A DNA stretch of 64,000 nucleotides, from positions 187,313 through 251,312 of the forward strand of contig NZ_KI912401.1 in the NCBI RefSeq assembly GCF_000518225.1, written 5' to 3'. The position numbers and the translations under genes were made by a program. Positions 26,172 through 36,032 of the stretch are shown here, piece after piece (the first letter of the stretch is position 1; each line of letters begins with the position of its first letter). The notes under the pieces are model-generated. The model searched no databases, was not told the DNA's origin, and was given only the letters and a program-made list of their open reading frames with translations. The DNA is from Helicobacter pametensis ATCC 51478 (GTDB taxonomy: Bacteria; Campylobacterota; Campylobacteria; Campylobacterales; Helicobacteraceae).

Positions 26172-27494
26172 TTGAATCTCTTAGAACGTTATTTTGGAAT
26201 TAGTCGTAGTGGCAGTAGTGTGAAAACAGAAGCTATCGCAGGATTTACTACCTTTGTCTCAATGCTTTATATTGTGCCTGTGAGCTCATCGATTCTTTCT
26301 GATGCTGGGATGCCAAAAGATGCCTTGATTACAGCGGTGACACTAGCGACGGTATTGGCCACGCTTCTGAGCGGACTTTGGGCTAGAGTTCCTGTTGCTA
26401 TGAGTGTGGGTATGGGGCTTAATGCTTATTTTTCTTATGGAATGGTGAAGGGGATGGGACTTTCTTGGGAGCAGGCTCTTGGGGTTGTTTTCCTCTCAGG
26501 TGCAGTATTTTTGCTTGTGTCATTGACCAAGATTCGAACATGGCTTATCAATAGTATTCCAAATGGTTTGCGTTTTGCTCTAGCTGGGGGACTTGGTGCT
26601 TTTATTTGCACGATTGGACTTAAATCCCTTGGTGTGATCACAATCTCTCCTATTGGTTTGCCCGAGCTTGGGAATCTCTCCTCAGTTGAGGTATGGATCG
26701 GACTTTTTGGGGTCTTTGTGATTTTGTGGATGAGTGCTAAAAACATTCATGCTTCTTTTGTGCTTGGGATTTTGTTTTGCTCCTTGATTGCATGGGGTCT
26801 TGGGATCGCTTCGCTCCCACATGAGATTTTCTCCAAACCTGCCTCCATCGCACCGATTGCCTTTAAATTTGACATCATGGGAGTCTTGAGCTTGGCACTT
26901 GTCCCAACGATCATTTCCTTGCTTGTATTGGATCTGTTTGATTCTCTTGGCACACTTGCTGGAGTAGGAGCCAAGGCAGGACTTTTTCAAAATGCAAATG
27001 GTGATGGAGACAAGCTGTTGGAAAAAACTTTGGAGGCTGATGCAGCTGCTACTGTGATTGGGGCAAGTTTGGGAGTAAGCACGACAACGAGTTTTTTGGA
27101 GAGTGCAAGCGGGGTGAGTGAAGGTGGGCGAACAGGATTGACTTCTGTGTTTTGTGCTTTATTTTTTGCTTTGAGTTTATTTTTGTTTCCTATTTTTGCC
27201 TCCATTCCATCTTTTGCGATTTATCCGACCTTGATTGTTGTGGGTGCATTGATGTTTTTAGAAGTGAGAAATATTGATTTTTCAGATCTTCCTATTGGGC
27301 TTGCGGCATTTTTTTCTATTATTTTGATGCCTTTAACTTACTCGATTGCCAATGGATTGGCTGGGGGATTTTTGGTCTATATTTTGACTTCTTTAGCGCT
27401 AAAGCAGTATCATAGAATCAATCTTGGTGTGATTGTGCTAGGCGTTTTGAGTATTTTGCCCATTGTTGTGCATGGAGTCTTTTTGAAAGGATAG
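26172..27494 (+). CDS. NCS2-family purine permease (AzgA/PbuG-like)
   Basis: A 440-residue multi-span transporter of about 12-14 hydrophobic segments. GISRSGSSVKTEAIAGFTTF at the N-terminus, AMSVGMGLNAYFSYG, and GVSTTTSFLESASGVSEGGRTGL match the AzgA/PbuG branch for adenine, guanine or hypoxanthine uptake with protons. The TTG start is 5 nt after AAGGAG. Helicobacter cannot make purines de novo, so salvage permeases matter. It is followed after 4 nt by fliQ, an unexpected pairing. Confidence 0.88.
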   Translation: MNLLERYFGISRSGSSVKTEAIAGFTTFVSMLYIVPVSSSILSDAGMPKDALITAVTLATVLATLLSGLWARVPVAMSVGMGLNAYFSYGMVKGMGLSWEQALGVVFLSGAVFLLVSLTKIRTWLINSIPNGLRFALAGGLGAFICTIGLKSLGVITISPIGLPELGNLSSVEVWIGLFGVFVILWMSAKNIHASFVLGILFCSLIAWGLGIASLPHEIFSKPASIAPIAFKFDIMGVLSLALVPTIISLLVLDLFDSLGTLAGVGAKAGLFQNANGDGDKLLEKTLEADAAATVIGASLGVSTTTSFLESASGVSEGGRTGLTSVFCALFFALSLFLFPIFASIPSFAIYPTLIVVGALMFLEVRNIDFSDLPIGLAAFFSIILMPLTYSIANGLAGGFLVYILTSLALKQYHRINLGVIVLGVLSILPIVVHGVFLKG

Positions 27495-27498
27495 AGAA

Positions 27499-27765
27499 AT
27501 GGAAGCGAAATTGATGGCATTAGCAATCGAGACTTATAAGATCACTTTGATGATTTCTTTGCCGATGCTTTTGGCTGGGCTTGTTGTAGGGCTTTTGGTG
27601 AGTATTTTTCAAGCTACGACGCAAATCAATGAAATGACACTTACCTTTGTGCCCAAGATTTTGGCTGTGATTGTGGTGCTGATCTTTACACTTCCTTGGA
27701 TGCTGCATGTTGTGCTTGATTACACAAAAAGCATTTTTGATCTGATCCCAAGTTTCCCTTTTTAG
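27499..27765 (+). CDS. fliQ: Flagellar type III export protein FliQ
   Basis: 88 residues and two hydrophobic helices, the usual FliQ size. ETYKITLMISLPMLLAGLVVG and FQATTQINEMTLTFVPK are diagnostic. FliQ assembles with FliP and FliR into the export gate in the inner membrane. fliP and fliR are not nearby. It is followed after 6 nt by murB, as HP1419-HP1418 are in H. pylori. Confidence 0.96.
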   Translation: MEAKLMALAIETYKITLMISLPMLLAGLVVGLLVSIFQATTQINEMTLTFVPKILAVIVVLIFTLPWMLHVVLDYTKSIFDLIPSFPF

Positions 27766-27771
27766 TTTCAG

Positions 27772-28548
27772 ATGATGTATAGATTGATTGATTTTTCCAA
27801 ACACACTAGCCTCAAGATTGGAGGGGAGCATCGTGTGCGTATGATAGAGGAGTTTGGCAAGGATGCTGGTGAGAGGCTTATTGGTGGGGGGAACAATATC
27901 TTGCTTTCTCCTGATGCCACACATCTTTGTATGCTTGGAAAGAGCTTTGATTATATCTGTGAATTTGAAGGGATGATTGAAATTGGGGGGGCTGTGAGTA
28001 GTGGGAGAATCTATAGTTTTTTTAAGAAGCAAAATTTATTAGGACTTGAATTTTTGCGAGGATTGCCAGGCAGACTTGGTGGGCTTGTGAAAATGAATGC
28101 TGGGATGAAGAGCTATGAGATCAAAGAGGTTTTACACAGCGTGTGCGTGGATGGAGAGTGGCTAGAGAGAGATCATTTTGCCTTTGAATATCGCAATAGT
28201 GGGATTGAGGGAGTGATCTATGGGGCAAGATTTCATAAGATAGTGGGTTTTAGAGAAGAGCTTGTGGAAGTATTTGAACAAATGAGAGAAACACATCCTC
28301 ATCTTCCAAGCTGTGGAAGTTGTTTTAAGAATCCAAGAGGGGATTTTGCTGGAAGATTGCTTGAATCTGTCAGACTTAAGGGGTATAGAATAGGAGATAT
28401 GAGTTTTAGTCAAAAACATGCAAATTTTTTGATCAATCTTGGAAATGGGACCTTTGATGAAGCATTGCAGCTTATAACTCTTGCTCAAGATCGTATCAAA
28501 CAAGAATATGGAATCACTTTGGAGTGCGAAGTGGTAATCATGCACTGA
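27772..28548 (+). CDS. murB: UDP-N-acetylenolpyruvoylglucosamine reductase
   Basis: 258 residues, the short Helicobacter-type MurB. It reduces UDP-GlcNAc-enolpyruvate to UDP-MurNAc with NADPH and FAD. FAD-binding pieces are TSLKIGG, GGGNNILLSP and GLEFLRGLPGRLGGLVKMNAG; SCGSCFKNP holds the proton-donating Ser. Two adjacent ATGs (27772, 27775) are possible. The N-terminal FAD half is shorter than in E. coli. Confidence 0.95.
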   Translation: MMYRLIDFSKHTSLKIGGEHRVRMIEEFGKDAGERLIGGGNNILLSPDATHLCMLGKSFDYICEFEGMIEIGGAVSSGRIYSFFKKQNLLGLEFLRGLPGRLGGLVKMNAGMKSYEIKEVLHSVCVDGEWLERDHFAFEYRNSGIEGVIYGARFHKIVGFREELVEVFEQMRETHPHLPSCGSCFKNPRGDFAGRLLESVRLKGYRIGDMSFSQKHANFLINLGNGTFDEALQLITLAQDRIKQEYGITLECEVVIMH

Positions 28549-28603
28549 AATTTTAAGTTTTAAAAGCACAAAATAACTTTTCATTTAATTTTCTCCGACT
28601 TAA

Positions 28604-28609
28604 TATAAG
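28604..28609 (+). promoter_or_regulatory. Candidate -10 box (TATAAG) of katA
   Basis: TATAAG lies 41 nt upstream of the katA ATG, directly before an operator-like AT-rich site. No -35 box is clear. Confidence 0.4.
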
Positions 28610-28632
28610 AATCATTATTAAATGATAATTTT
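28610..28632 (+). promoter_or_regulatory. Fur/PerR-type operator candidate upstream of katA
   Basis: The core ATCATTATTAAATGATAAT (28611-28629) is an imperfect palindrome with 14 of 19 positions matching its reverse complement, and it contains AATGATAAT as in Fur boxes. It lies just after a -10-like TATAAG and 18 nt before the katA ribosome site region, so binding would block transcription. KatA is under PerR/Fur in Campylobacter; the assignment here is inference. Confidence 0.55.
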
Positions 28633-28649
28633 TATCAAAAGGAGATCAA

Positions 28650-30074
28650 ATGAAAAAATTGACCAATGATTTTGGAAATATAGTTGCTGATAATCAAAAC
28701 TCACTAAGCGCTGGAGCTCAAGGGCCACTTTTGCTTCAAGACTACATTTTGCTTGAGAAATTAGCTCATCAAAATAGAGAGAGAATCCCTGAGCGGACAG
28801 TGCATGCAAAGGGAAGTGGAGCGTATGGAGAGCTTAAAATCACAGCAGATCTTTCAAAATATACAAAAGCTAAAGTTTTGCAAAAGGGTGAAATCACTCC
28901 ACTTTTTTTGAGATTCTCAACAGTTGCAGGAGAAGCAGGAGCAGCAGATGCTGAGAGAGATGTCAGGGGGTTTGCAATCAAGTTTTATACCAAAGAGGGA
29001 AATTGGGATTTAGTCGGAAATAATACCCCGACATTTTTCATCAGAGATGCTTACAAATTTCCTGATTTTATCCATACGCAAAAACGAGATCCAAGAACGC
29101 ATCTAAGAAATGCGAATGCTGCTTGGGATTTTTGGACACTTTGTCCTGAGAGCTTGCATCAAGTGACAATCTTGATGAGTGATCGTGGGATCCCAGCAAG
29201 CTATCGTCATATGCATGGATTTGGAAGCCATACCTATAGCTTGATCAATGAAAAAGGTGAGCGATTTTGGGTGAAATTTCATTTCAAGACCCAACAGGGG
29301 ATCAAAAATCTCACAAACGCAGAAGCTGAGGCTATTATCGCAAAAGATCGCGAAAGTCATCAAAGAGATCTTTATGAAAGTATTGAGAGGGGAGATTTTC
29401 CAAAATGGACATTCCAAATCCAAGTCTTGCCAGAAAATGAAGCAGACAAGCTTGGATTTAATCCCTTTGATCTCACAAAAGTTTGGCCCCATAGCATTGT
29501 GCCCTTGATTGATGTGGGAGAATTGGTGCTCAATCAAAATGCACAGAATTATTTCAATGAAGTGGAGCAAGCAGCCTTTAGTCCAAGTAATATTGTGCCA
29601 GGGATTGGGTTTAGCCCAGATAAGATGCTCCAAGCCAGAATCTTTAGCTATCCAGATGCACAACGCTACAGAATCGGGACAAACTATCATCTTCTTCCCA
29701 TCAATCGTGCCAAAAGTGAGGTCAATACCTACAATGTCGCTGGAAGTATGAACTCTGATACCTATAGAAATGATGCAGCTTATTATGAGCCCAATAGCTA
29801 TGCAGATTCTCCAAAAGAGCACAAAGAATATTTAGAGCCAGATTTGGATATAGGTCAAAAAGCACAGAGATTTGCTCCATTGGATGAGGATTATTACACT
29901 CAGCCAAGGGCTTTGTTTGAGCTTATGTCGCAGGAGCAAAAAGATCAACTCTTTGGAAATATTGCAAGTTCTATGGATGGAGTGAGAGAGGAGATTATCC
30001 AAAAAGCACTCAATCATTTTGAAAAGATTTCTCTAGAATATGCCAATGGAGTGAGAAAAGCACTTGGAAAATAA
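28650..30074 (+). CDS. katA: Catalase (monofunctional, small-subunit clade)
   Basis: 474 residues. Dismutes H2O2 to water and oxygen. It has the catalytic His in [12 protein letters not shown] (about 53), the distal Asn in [11 protein letters not shown], and the proximal haem-ligand Tyr in [16 protein letters not shown]. The length lacks the C-terminal flavodoxin-like domain of large catalases. No signal peptide is visible. AAGGAG is 6 nt before the ATG, with a Fur/PerR-like site upstream. The ankyrin gene begins 1 nt after the stop. Confidence 0.97.
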   Translation: MKKLTNDFGNIVADNQNSLSAGAQGPLLLQDYILLEKLAHQNRERIPERTVHAKGSGAYGELKITADLSKYTKAKVLQKGEITPLFLRFSTVAGEAGAADAERDVRGFAIKFYTKEGNWDLVGNNTPTFFIRDAYKFPDFIHTQKRDPRTHLRNANAAWDFWTLCPESLHQVTILMSDRGIPASYRHMHGFGSHTYSLINEKGERFWVKFHFKTQQGIKNLTNAEAEAIIAKDRESHQRDLYESIERGDFPKWTFQIQVLPENEADKLGFNPFDLTKVWPHSIVPLIDVGELVLNQNAQNYFNEVEQAAFSPSNIVPGIGFSPDKMLQARIFSYPDAQRYRIGTNYHLLPINRAKSEVNTYNVAGSMNSDTYRNDAAYYEPNSYADSPKEHKEYLEPDLDIGQKAQRFAPLDEDYYTQPRALFELMSQEQKDQLFGNIASSMDGVREEIIQKALNHFEKISLEYANGVRKALGK

Positions 30075-30075
30075 A

Positions 30076-30585
30076 ATGCAATCTAGTGAGACTACCCTCA
30101 CGCCTCAAGAAGAGCAGAGATTTCATGAGCTCTGCTTGATGGCGTTTGGTTATGCAAGAGAAAATGATGTGAAAAATCTCAAGATCATGCTTGATGCAGG
30201 ATTAAATATCAATCTTGAAACCCACAAGGGAGACACACTCTTGATGCTTGCAAGCTATCACAATGCTTTTGAAAGTGCAAAATTATTGCTTGAGAGGGGA
30301 GCTGAAGTCGATAGAGTGAATCATCGGGGACAGACTCCCCTTGCTGGGGTTTGTTTCAAAGGACATTTTGAGATGGCAAAACTCCTTGTGAGCTATGGGG
30401 CAGATATCGATAGAAATAATGGTATGGGGATGACTCCTTATGGGTTTGCTGTGATGTTTGGACATTATGATTTGGCAAAATTTTTGCATTCTCAATCTAA
30501 GCCTAGCTTTTTTAAAAGCAAGGCTTTGAAACTTTTGGGATGGATGAAGAGATGCCTTAGCTTGAGAGGTTTAAAAGTGTTTTAA
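30076..30585 (+). CDS. Ankyrin-repeat protein, catalase accessory (Cj1386-like)
   Basis: About 169 residues with three to four ankyrin repeats (for example KGDTLLMLASYHNAFESAKL, RGQTPLAGVCFKGHFEMAKL and MGMTPYGFAVMFGHYDLAKF, about residues 50-145). No signal peptide is seen. A catalase-ankyrin pair is known in Campylobacter jejuni, where Cj1386 helps deliver haem to KatA; the 1-nt gap to katA suggests the same task here. I chose ATG 30076 over an in-frame TTG inside katA. Its last 29 nt overlap the convergent glycosyltransferase gene. Confidence 0.85.
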   Translation: MQSSETTLTPQEEQRFHELCLMAFGYARENDVKNLKIMLDAGLNINLETHKGDTLLMLASYHNAFESAKLLLERGAEVDRVNHRGQTPLAGVCFKGHFEMAKLLVSYGADIDRNNGMGMTPYGFAVMFGHYDLAKFLHSQSKPSFFKSKALKLLGWMKRCLSLRGLKVF

Positions 30586-31573
30586 GTGTTTGAATCGTTT
30601 GTGAGATGATTTGTTTCTCTTCTTTTGGCTTGATTTGATCTTTGGGACTTTGAATAAACACATAGCGTCTATCTCTTGTCTCCCACTGAGGGATATGCGA
30701 GAGGGGATAAAGTCCAATTGTAGGGATGAGTAGATTGGATGCAAGATGAATGATCCCTGTACTTGGAGAAATCACGCAAGTCGTGCGCAAGATAAGTTCA
30801 GCAAGATTTAAAATATCTTCATTATTTTCAAAAACAAGCAAAGAGAATTCTGTCTTTTTTTGAAAATCCTCCAAGGCTTCTTGAAATTCTTTGGAAACTT
30901 TTGCATAGGTGATGACAAGAGGGGTGCAAGAGGGAAGCATAGAGACTTGATACATAAGGTGCAAATATGCTTCTATAGAGAGATTGTGTGAAGAGGTGAT
31001 CGCAAAGGGATTGATGAGAATGAGATGGTCTTTTTTTGTATTTTTTTGCAAAAAATGAGAGATTTGATCTTGATGTGTGATTGAAGTGCGAATCTTGGCT
31101 TGGGAGAGATCAATTTGCAAAATACACGAATCAAAAAGCTTTGGATTGATTAGACGCACAAGAAATAGAGGCTTCTCTCGCATAGAAGCATTGCGATATT
31201 TTAGAAAAGAAAAGATAGATGGGGTTTTGCATTTTTTGGAAAATAGGGCTTGAATTTTAGTGGGGGTGATAATGATTGGAACATTACTCTGAAGCAGTGG
31301 AGTGAGATAGGCTTTGGTGCATTTGGGCAATATGACATAATCAAGCTTACAATCATTGATCAGATCAAGATGAGATTGGATGTCATTTTGGATGTCATAC
31401 ACCTCATCGACAAACTCATAATAAGCTAAGAGATTTTTAAATAATGCATTGCCAAAGACAAATAACTCACAGTGATAAATCGCTTTGAGTGCATACAGAG
31501 ATTCAAGAGTTAGGACATTGTCCCCAAGTCCATGAAAATAGATAAAGCCAATTTTGAGTGTTTTGTTTCTCAA
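30557..31573 (-). CDS. Glycosyltransferase family 9 (heptosyltransferase-like)
   Basis: 338 residues. The GT9 pattern appears as IGFIYFHGLGDNVLTLESL at the N-terminus (GxGD donor/acceptor loop) and SPSTGIIHLASNLLIPTIGLY near the C-terminus, with Ser-Thr-Gly-x-x-His typical of heptosyltransferases. It would transfer a heptose or related sugar in LPS core assembly. The TTG start is 3 nt after the proA stop, using GAGGAT as ribosome site. The ADP-heptose pathway itself is encoded at 39225-42710. Confidence 0.8.
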   Translation of the reverse strand: MRNKTLKIGFIYFHGLGDNVLTLESLYALKAIYHCELFVFGNALFKNLLAYYEFVDEVYDIQNDIQSHLDLINDCKLDYVILPKCTKAYLTPLLQSNVPIIITPTKIQALFSKKCKTPSIFSFLKYRNASMREKPLFLVRLINPKLFDSCILQIDLSQAKIRTSITHQDQISHFLQKNTKKDHLILINPFAITSSHNLSIEAYLHLMYQVSMLPSCTPLVITYAKVSKEFQEALEDFQKKTEFSLLVFENNEDILNLAELILRTTCVISPSTGIIHLASNLLIPTIGLYPLSHIPQWETRDRRYVFIQSPKDQIKPKEEKQIISQTIQTLKTLLNLSS

Positions 31574-31576
31574 GAT

Positions 31577-32824
31577 TTATCCTCGAATCTGAAAATTTCC
31601 TAAGATTTTGTATTTGTAAGTTGTAAGCCCTTCAAGCCCTACAGGGCCTCTAGCATGGAGTTTGTTGGTGGAGATTCCAATCTCAGCTCCAAAGCCAAAT
31701 TCTCCTCCATCACTAAAACGCGTGGAGGCATTGAGATAGACGCATGAGGCATCTACTTCATTGAGGAATTGTTCAGCAGCACTAATTTCTTGAGTGATGA
31801 TTGATTCTGAGTGTCCAGAGCCGAAGGTATTGATGTGATTGATGGCATCTTCTAAGCTATCAACAATTGCAATATTTAAGGTATTGTCCCCATATTCTTT
31901 GGAAAAATCCTCTTTGTAAAGTGGCTCAAGAGGGAGGTTAAGGATCTCCTGTGTGCTTTGATCGGCTTTGAGTGTTGTGTCTTTTTGCACAAAGGCTTGA
32001 TGGAGTGGGGGGAGAATGATTGGAGCGATATCACGGTGGATAAGAAGTGTTTCAATGGAGTTGCAAGTGGAGGGGCGTTGGGTTTTGGCATTGATAGCAA
32101 TAGCGATGCTTTGATCGATGGGGGCATCATGATGGATATAAAGATGACATACGCCTTTGTCGTGTTTGAGGACTGGGATGGTGGCATTTTGAGAGACAAA
32201 GTGGATTAGTCCTTCACCTCCTCTTGGGATCAGTAAATCCACCCATTTATCTTGCTTGATAAACTCTAGCACCCCCTCATGCGAGGTATTTTCAAGCATA
32301 CTGATGCACTCTTTTGGGAGCTGATGAGCTTTGAGAACTTCTTGCAAGATTTTTAAGATCGCCCAGTTGGAATGATGTGCTTCTTTGCCTCCCTTGAGGA
32401 TACAGGCATTACCACTTTTGAAGCATAAAGCAGCACTATCGCTTGTAACATTGGGGCGAGATTCATAAATGATGCCAATCACACCGATAGGCACGCTGAT
32501 CTTTTGAAAGTTTAGTCCATTATCCCCTCTCCATCCCTGCAAGATGCGATCCAAGGGGTTGGGAAGAGAGGCGATTTCTTCTATACTTTGAGCCATTGAG
32601 GCAATTTTTAAAGGATTGAGCTCCAATCTTTCAAGCATCGCATGACTTAGAGAATCTTTTGCATTTTGTAGATCCAATGCATTGGCTTGGAGAATGTGAG
32701 ATTGGCTAGATTTGATTGCTTGTGCCATATCTTGCAAAATTTTAACCTTGAGAGAATGTGGCGTCTTTTGGAGGATTTGTTGAGATTTTTTAGCAGTCTC
32801 TAGGAATGAGTGCAAATTATGCAT
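31577..32824 (-). CDS. proA: Gamma-glutamyl phosphate reductase
   Basis: 415 residues of the aldehyde dehydrogenase superfamily. Reduces glutamyl-5-phosphate to the semialdehyde in proline synthesis. The catalytic Cys lies in [12 protein letters not shown], the NADP site includes [14 protein letters not shown], and [21 protein letters not shown] (quoted in part: [11 protein letters not shown]) is a ProA hallmark. ATG 32824 overlaps the ispG stop by 8 nt. proB is not in the window. Confidence 0.95.
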   Translation of the reverse strand: MHNLHSFLETAKKSQQILQKTPHSLKVKILQDMAQAIKSSQSHILQANALDLQNAKDSLSHAMLERLELNPLKIASMAQSIEEIASLPNPLDRILQGWRGDNGLNFQKISVPIGVIGIIYESRPNVTSDSAALCFKSGNACILKGGKEAHHSNWAILKILQEVLKAHQLPKECISMLENTSHEGVLEFIKQDKWVDLLIPRGGEGLIHFVSQNATIPVLKHDKGVCHLYIHHDAPIDQSIAIAINAKTQRPSTCNSIETLLIHRDIAPIILPPLHQAFVQKDTTLKADQSTQEILNLPLEPLYKEDFSKEYGDNTLNIAIVDSLEDAINHINTFGSGHSESIITQEISAAEQFLNEVDASCVYLNASTRFSDGGEFGFGAEIGISTNKLHARGPVGLEGLTTYKYKILGNFQIRG

Positions 32825-33890
32825 TTTGTTTTTCTCTTTCTTGAGCCAATGCTTCAACTTCTTTGACAAAAACATCTAAGATTTCATCTTCTTTAAGTTT
32901 GCAAAGAATCTTACCTCCCTTGATGATCAGTCCATCATGATTACCAAAGGCGATGGCAATATCAGCATGCTTAGCCTCGCCCAATGCATTGACTGCACAT
33001 CCCATAACACTCACTTGAAGAGGGGTTTTGATGTGTGCAATGCGTTTTTGAACCTCTTTGACAGCACTCACCAAATCTGCCTCAATCCTTCCACAAGTAG
33101 GGCAAGAGATGAGGGTGATGCCTTCTTTAAGTCTTCCACTATAGCGTAAGATATTGCGTGCGACATTGACTTCCTCTTCCAATTCACCCGTGATAGATAC
33201 CCTCATCGTATCTCCAATCCCCTCAAGGAGCAATCCACCAAGCGCCATCGCGCTTTTGATCATAGAATGCTCAAGAGTTCCTGCTTCAGTAACACCCAAA
33301 TGAAAAGGATAGGGGATATTTTCCTTGGCAAGTAAGCGATAGGCTTCTAGTGTGCGAATCACATCACTTGCTTTGAGTGAGATTTTGATATCCTCAAATC
33401 CAAAATCTTCCAATAGCTTGATGTTATAAAGTGCTGATTCCACCATTCCTTTTGGAGTTGCTCCATATTTTTCTTCAAATTGCTTCTCTAAGCTTCCCGC
33501 ATTGACACCAATTCTTATGGGGATTTTGCGCTCCTTGCATGCATCTACGACAGCCTTGATACGATCTTTACTCCCGATATTTCCAGGATTGATGCGAATG
33601 GCATCAACACTTTGAGCAGCAATAAGAGCAAGTTTGTAGCGAAAATGAATATCTGCAATGAGTGGAAGGGGTGAGAGAGTCTTGAGTTCTTTGAGTGCAT
33701 GAGCATCTTTCTCATCGCTGACTGCCACTCGCACGATCTGGCATCCAGCAAGTGCGAGACGATCAATTTGTGCTTTGGTAGCTTGAAGATCGTGAGTTTT
33801 GCTAAAAGTCATGCTCTGGATGGCGATAGGATGATCCCCTCCAATAGGCACTCCTCCTACATAGATGACTTTTGTTTTGCGTCGTGTCAT
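32817..33890 (-). CDS. ispG: 4-hydroxy-3-methylbut-2-en-1-yl diphosphate synthase
   Basis: 357 residues. IspG (GcpE) makes HMBPP in the MEP isoprenoid pathway and needs a 4Fe-4S cluster. It begins with [20 protein letters not shown], a TIM-barrel start. The cluster ligands are the Cys residues in ISCPTCGR and [13 protein letters not shown] plus a conserved Glu. It is divergent from lpxB across a 113-nt gap and is followed by proA and a GT9 gene in one minus-strand operon. Confidence 0.96.
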   Translation of the reverse strand: MTRRKTKVIYVGGVPIGGDHPIAIQSMTFSKTHDLQATKAQIDRLALAGCQIVRVAVSDEKDAHALKELKTLSPLPLIADIHFRYKLALIAAQSVDAIRINPGNIGSKDRIKAVVDACKERKIPIRIGVNAGSLEKQFEEKYGATPKGMVESALYNIKLLEDFGFEDIKISLKASDVIRTLEAYRLLAKENIPYPFHLGVTEAGTLEHSMIKSAMALGGLLLEGIGDTMRVSITGELEEEVNVARNILRYSGRLKEGITLISCPTCGRIEADLVSAVKEVQKRIAHIKTPLQVSVMGCAVNALGEAKHADIAIAFGNHDGLIIKGGKILCKLKEDEILDVFVKEVEALAQEREKQNA

Positions 33891-34003
33891 ATGGAATCCT
33901 TGTGATGGTATGTCTGTGTGGCTATTTTAGAATGGATTTTAACATATCACACGATAAGATTTTCTAGCGGGAAATAATGCAAAATATCTAAAAAAGGGAT
34001 GAG

Positions 34004-35041
34004 ATGAAAATTTTGGTTAGTGCCTTAGAGGCAAGCTCAAATCTTCATTTGATGGAACTCAAAAAGCATTTAGAAAGTGTGGAATGGATGGGGATCTATG
34101 AATTTGAAGATATGAGAGGGACCTATACACCAAAAGATTTCTCTGTGATGGGATTTAGCGATGTGCTTAAGAAAATTTTTTTCTTCAAAAAAGTGATGAA
34201 TGAAATGGTCGAGCTTGCAGGAGAGGTCGATCAGGTGCTTTTACTAGATAGCTCAAGTTTTCATATCCCTTTGGCAAAAAAAATCAAAAAATGCTTTCCA
34301 AACAAGAGAATCTCTTATTACATTCTGCCTCAAGTGTGGGCTTGGAAGCCTTGGAGAATCAAAACTTTGAAAAAATATTTTGACAACTTATATGGGATCT
34401 TGCCCTTTGAGATTCCACTTTATGAAGGGCGGGCAGTATATATCGGACATCCACTGTTAGATGAAATCACTGAGTGCAAAACATTTCTCTCATCTGGGGG
34501 GAGTGTGGTTTTTATGCCAGGGAGTCGACAAGGAGAGATTAGAAGAATCTTTCCAATATTTGTCGAAGTGGCCAAAAAATTGGAGAGTGAGCAATGCGTG
34601 CTTGTTGTGCCATCTTTTTATCAAGGGATGGATTTGAAGCAAATTTATGGGGAGGGTTTGGAGTTATTTAGGGTGAGCTTTGATGCAGAGGGGGCCTTGT
34701 ATGAAGCTAAATTTGCTTTTATTTGCAGTGGGACAGCAACCCTGCAGGCGACACTAGTTGGGACTCCATTCATCCTCTGCTATAAGGCCAAAAAACTTGA
34801 TGAGTGGATTGTGAGATCGCTCATCAAGCTCACTCACATCGGTCTTGCCAATATTCTCTCATCTCATAATGGAGGGGGTGAGATCCATCCCGAACTTATT
34901 CAGAAAGATTGCAATGTGGCAAGACTCTTGGAAGTTTATGAGCTAATGGATAGAGAAAGATTTTTTGCTCAGGCTCAAGAGATCAGAGAGTATCTGAAAT
35001 TTGGAAGCAGTCAAAATCTTGCACAAGCGTTAATAAAATAG
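34004..35041 (+). CDS. lpxB: Lipid-A-disaccharide synthase
   Basis: 345 residues, GT19 family. Joins UDP-diacylglucosamine and lipid X to form the lipid A disaccharide at the inner membrane. VSALEASSNLH at the start, YYILPQVWAWKPWRIKTLKK, IGHPLLDE, MPGSRQGEIRRIFPIF and ICSGTATLQATLVGTPFILCYK are all LpxB signatures. It opens the lpxB-greA-dut operon, the same order as HP0867-HP0865. Confidence 0.95.
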   Translation: MKILVSALEASSNLHLMELKKHLESVEWMGIYEFEDMRGTYTPKDFSVMGFSDVLKKIFFFKKVMNEMVELAGEVDQVLLLDSSSFHIPLAKKIKKCFPNKRISYYILPQVWAWKPWRIKTLKKYFDNLYGILPFEIPLYEGRAVYIGHPLLDEITECKTFLSSGGSVVFMPGSRQGEIRRIFPIFVEVAKKLESEQCVLVVPSFYQGMDLKQIYGEGLELFRVSFDAEGALYEAKFAFICSGTATLQATLVGTPFILCYKAKKLDEWIVRSLIKLTHIGLANILSSHNGGGEIHPELIQKDCNVARLLEVYELMDRERFFAQAQEIREYLKFGSSQNLAQALIK

Positions 35042-35090
35042 TTTTTTGATATGATTAGAGTTTTTATCCTTTCAGTTTTAAGGCAGTTAG

Positions 35091-35582
35091 ATGAATAAAG
35101 AACCTATGACAAATTATGGTTATGAGCTTTTATGCGAAGAGCTAAAAAATCTCAAAGAAGTTGAGCGTCCAAATATTGTCAAAGAGATTGATATCGCACG
35201 ATCTTATGGAGATCTCAAAGAAAATGCAGAATATCATGCAGCAAAAGATAAACAGCTTTTTATTGAAGCGCGTATTGCGGAGCTTGGAGAGATGCTTGCC
35301 AATGCTCAGGTGATCGATCCTAGCACCCTTAATCACACAAAGGTGAGCTTTGGTAGCACTGTTAAAATTATCAATCTTGATAATGATCAAGAGATGGTTT
35401 ATACGATTGTTGGAGGAATTGAAAGTAATCCAAGTAGGGGATTGATTTCTTTTGGTTCTCCAATCGCTAAAAGTCTGCTTGGCAAAGAGGAAGGGGAAGA
35501 GATTACGATTGCATTGCCAAGTGGTGAGAGTGATTTTGAGATTTTAGAGGTGGGATATCAGCCGATTGATTTTGGAAAGTAA
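35091..35582 (+). CDS. greA: Transcription elongation factor GreA
   Basis: 163 residues: an N-terminal coiled coil (about 5-75) with GDLKENAEYHAAKDKQ at its tip, which reaches into the RNA polymerase secondary channel to rescue backtracked complexes. The C-terminal FKBP-like domain (about 85-160) contains VGGIESNPSRGLISFGSPIA. It starts 49 nt after lpxB and is followed after 1 nt by dut. Confidence 0.96.
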   Translation: MNKEPMTNYGYELLCEELKNLKEVERPNIVKEIDIARSYGDLKENAEYHAAKDKQLFIEARIAELGEMLANAQVIDPSTLNHTKVSFGSTVKIINLDNDQEMVYTIVGGIESNPSRGLISFGSPIAKSLLGKEEGEEITIALPSGESDFEILEVGYQPIDFGK

Positions 35583-35583
35583 A

Positions 35584-36027
35584 ATGAAGGTTAGAATCAA
35601 AAAATTACATCAAGATGCAGTGGTGCCAGAGTATCAAAGCATCGGTGCTTCTGGATTTGATCTTTGCAGTCTTGAAGAGCTTGTGCTCAAATCTGGGCAG
35701 TGGAGCTTGATCAAGACAGGATTGGCTTTTGAGATTCCTATAGGATTTGAGTTGCAAGTGCGTCCAAGAAGTGGATTGGCACTTAAATATGGAATCACAG
35801 TTTTGAACTCCCCTGGGACAATTGATAGTGATTATCGAGGTGAGGTTGGCGTCGTCTTGATCAATCATTCTCAAAAAGAGTTTAAAATTTTTGCAGGAGA
35901 TAGGATTGCACAGGGAGTGATTGCTCAGATCTCTCAAGTTGAATTTGAAACAGTGGGTGAATTATCTCAGACTTGCAGAGGAGATCGTGGGTTTGGAAGC
36001 AGTGGAATCTCAAAAAATAAAGGATAA
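35584..36027 (+). CDS. dut: dUTP diphosphatase
   Basis: 147 residues, trimeric dUTPase. Motifs 1-5 are visible: GASGFDLCS, RPRSGLALKYG, LNSPGTIDSDYRGEV, GDRIAQGVIAQI and the C-terminal RGDRGFGSSG arm that closes on the substrate. It keeps uracil out of DNA and supplies dUMP. The ATG at 35584 directly follows the greA stop; an earlier in-frame start lies within greA. Confidence 0.96.
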   Translation: MKVRIKKLHQDAVVPEYQSIGASGFDLCSLEELVLKSGQWSLIKTGLAFEIPIGFELQVRPRSGLALKYGITVLNSPGTIDSDYRGEVGVVLINHSQKEFKIFAGDRIAQGVIAQISQVEFETVGELSQTCRGDRGFGSSGISKNKG

Positions 36028-36032
36028 AGTGA

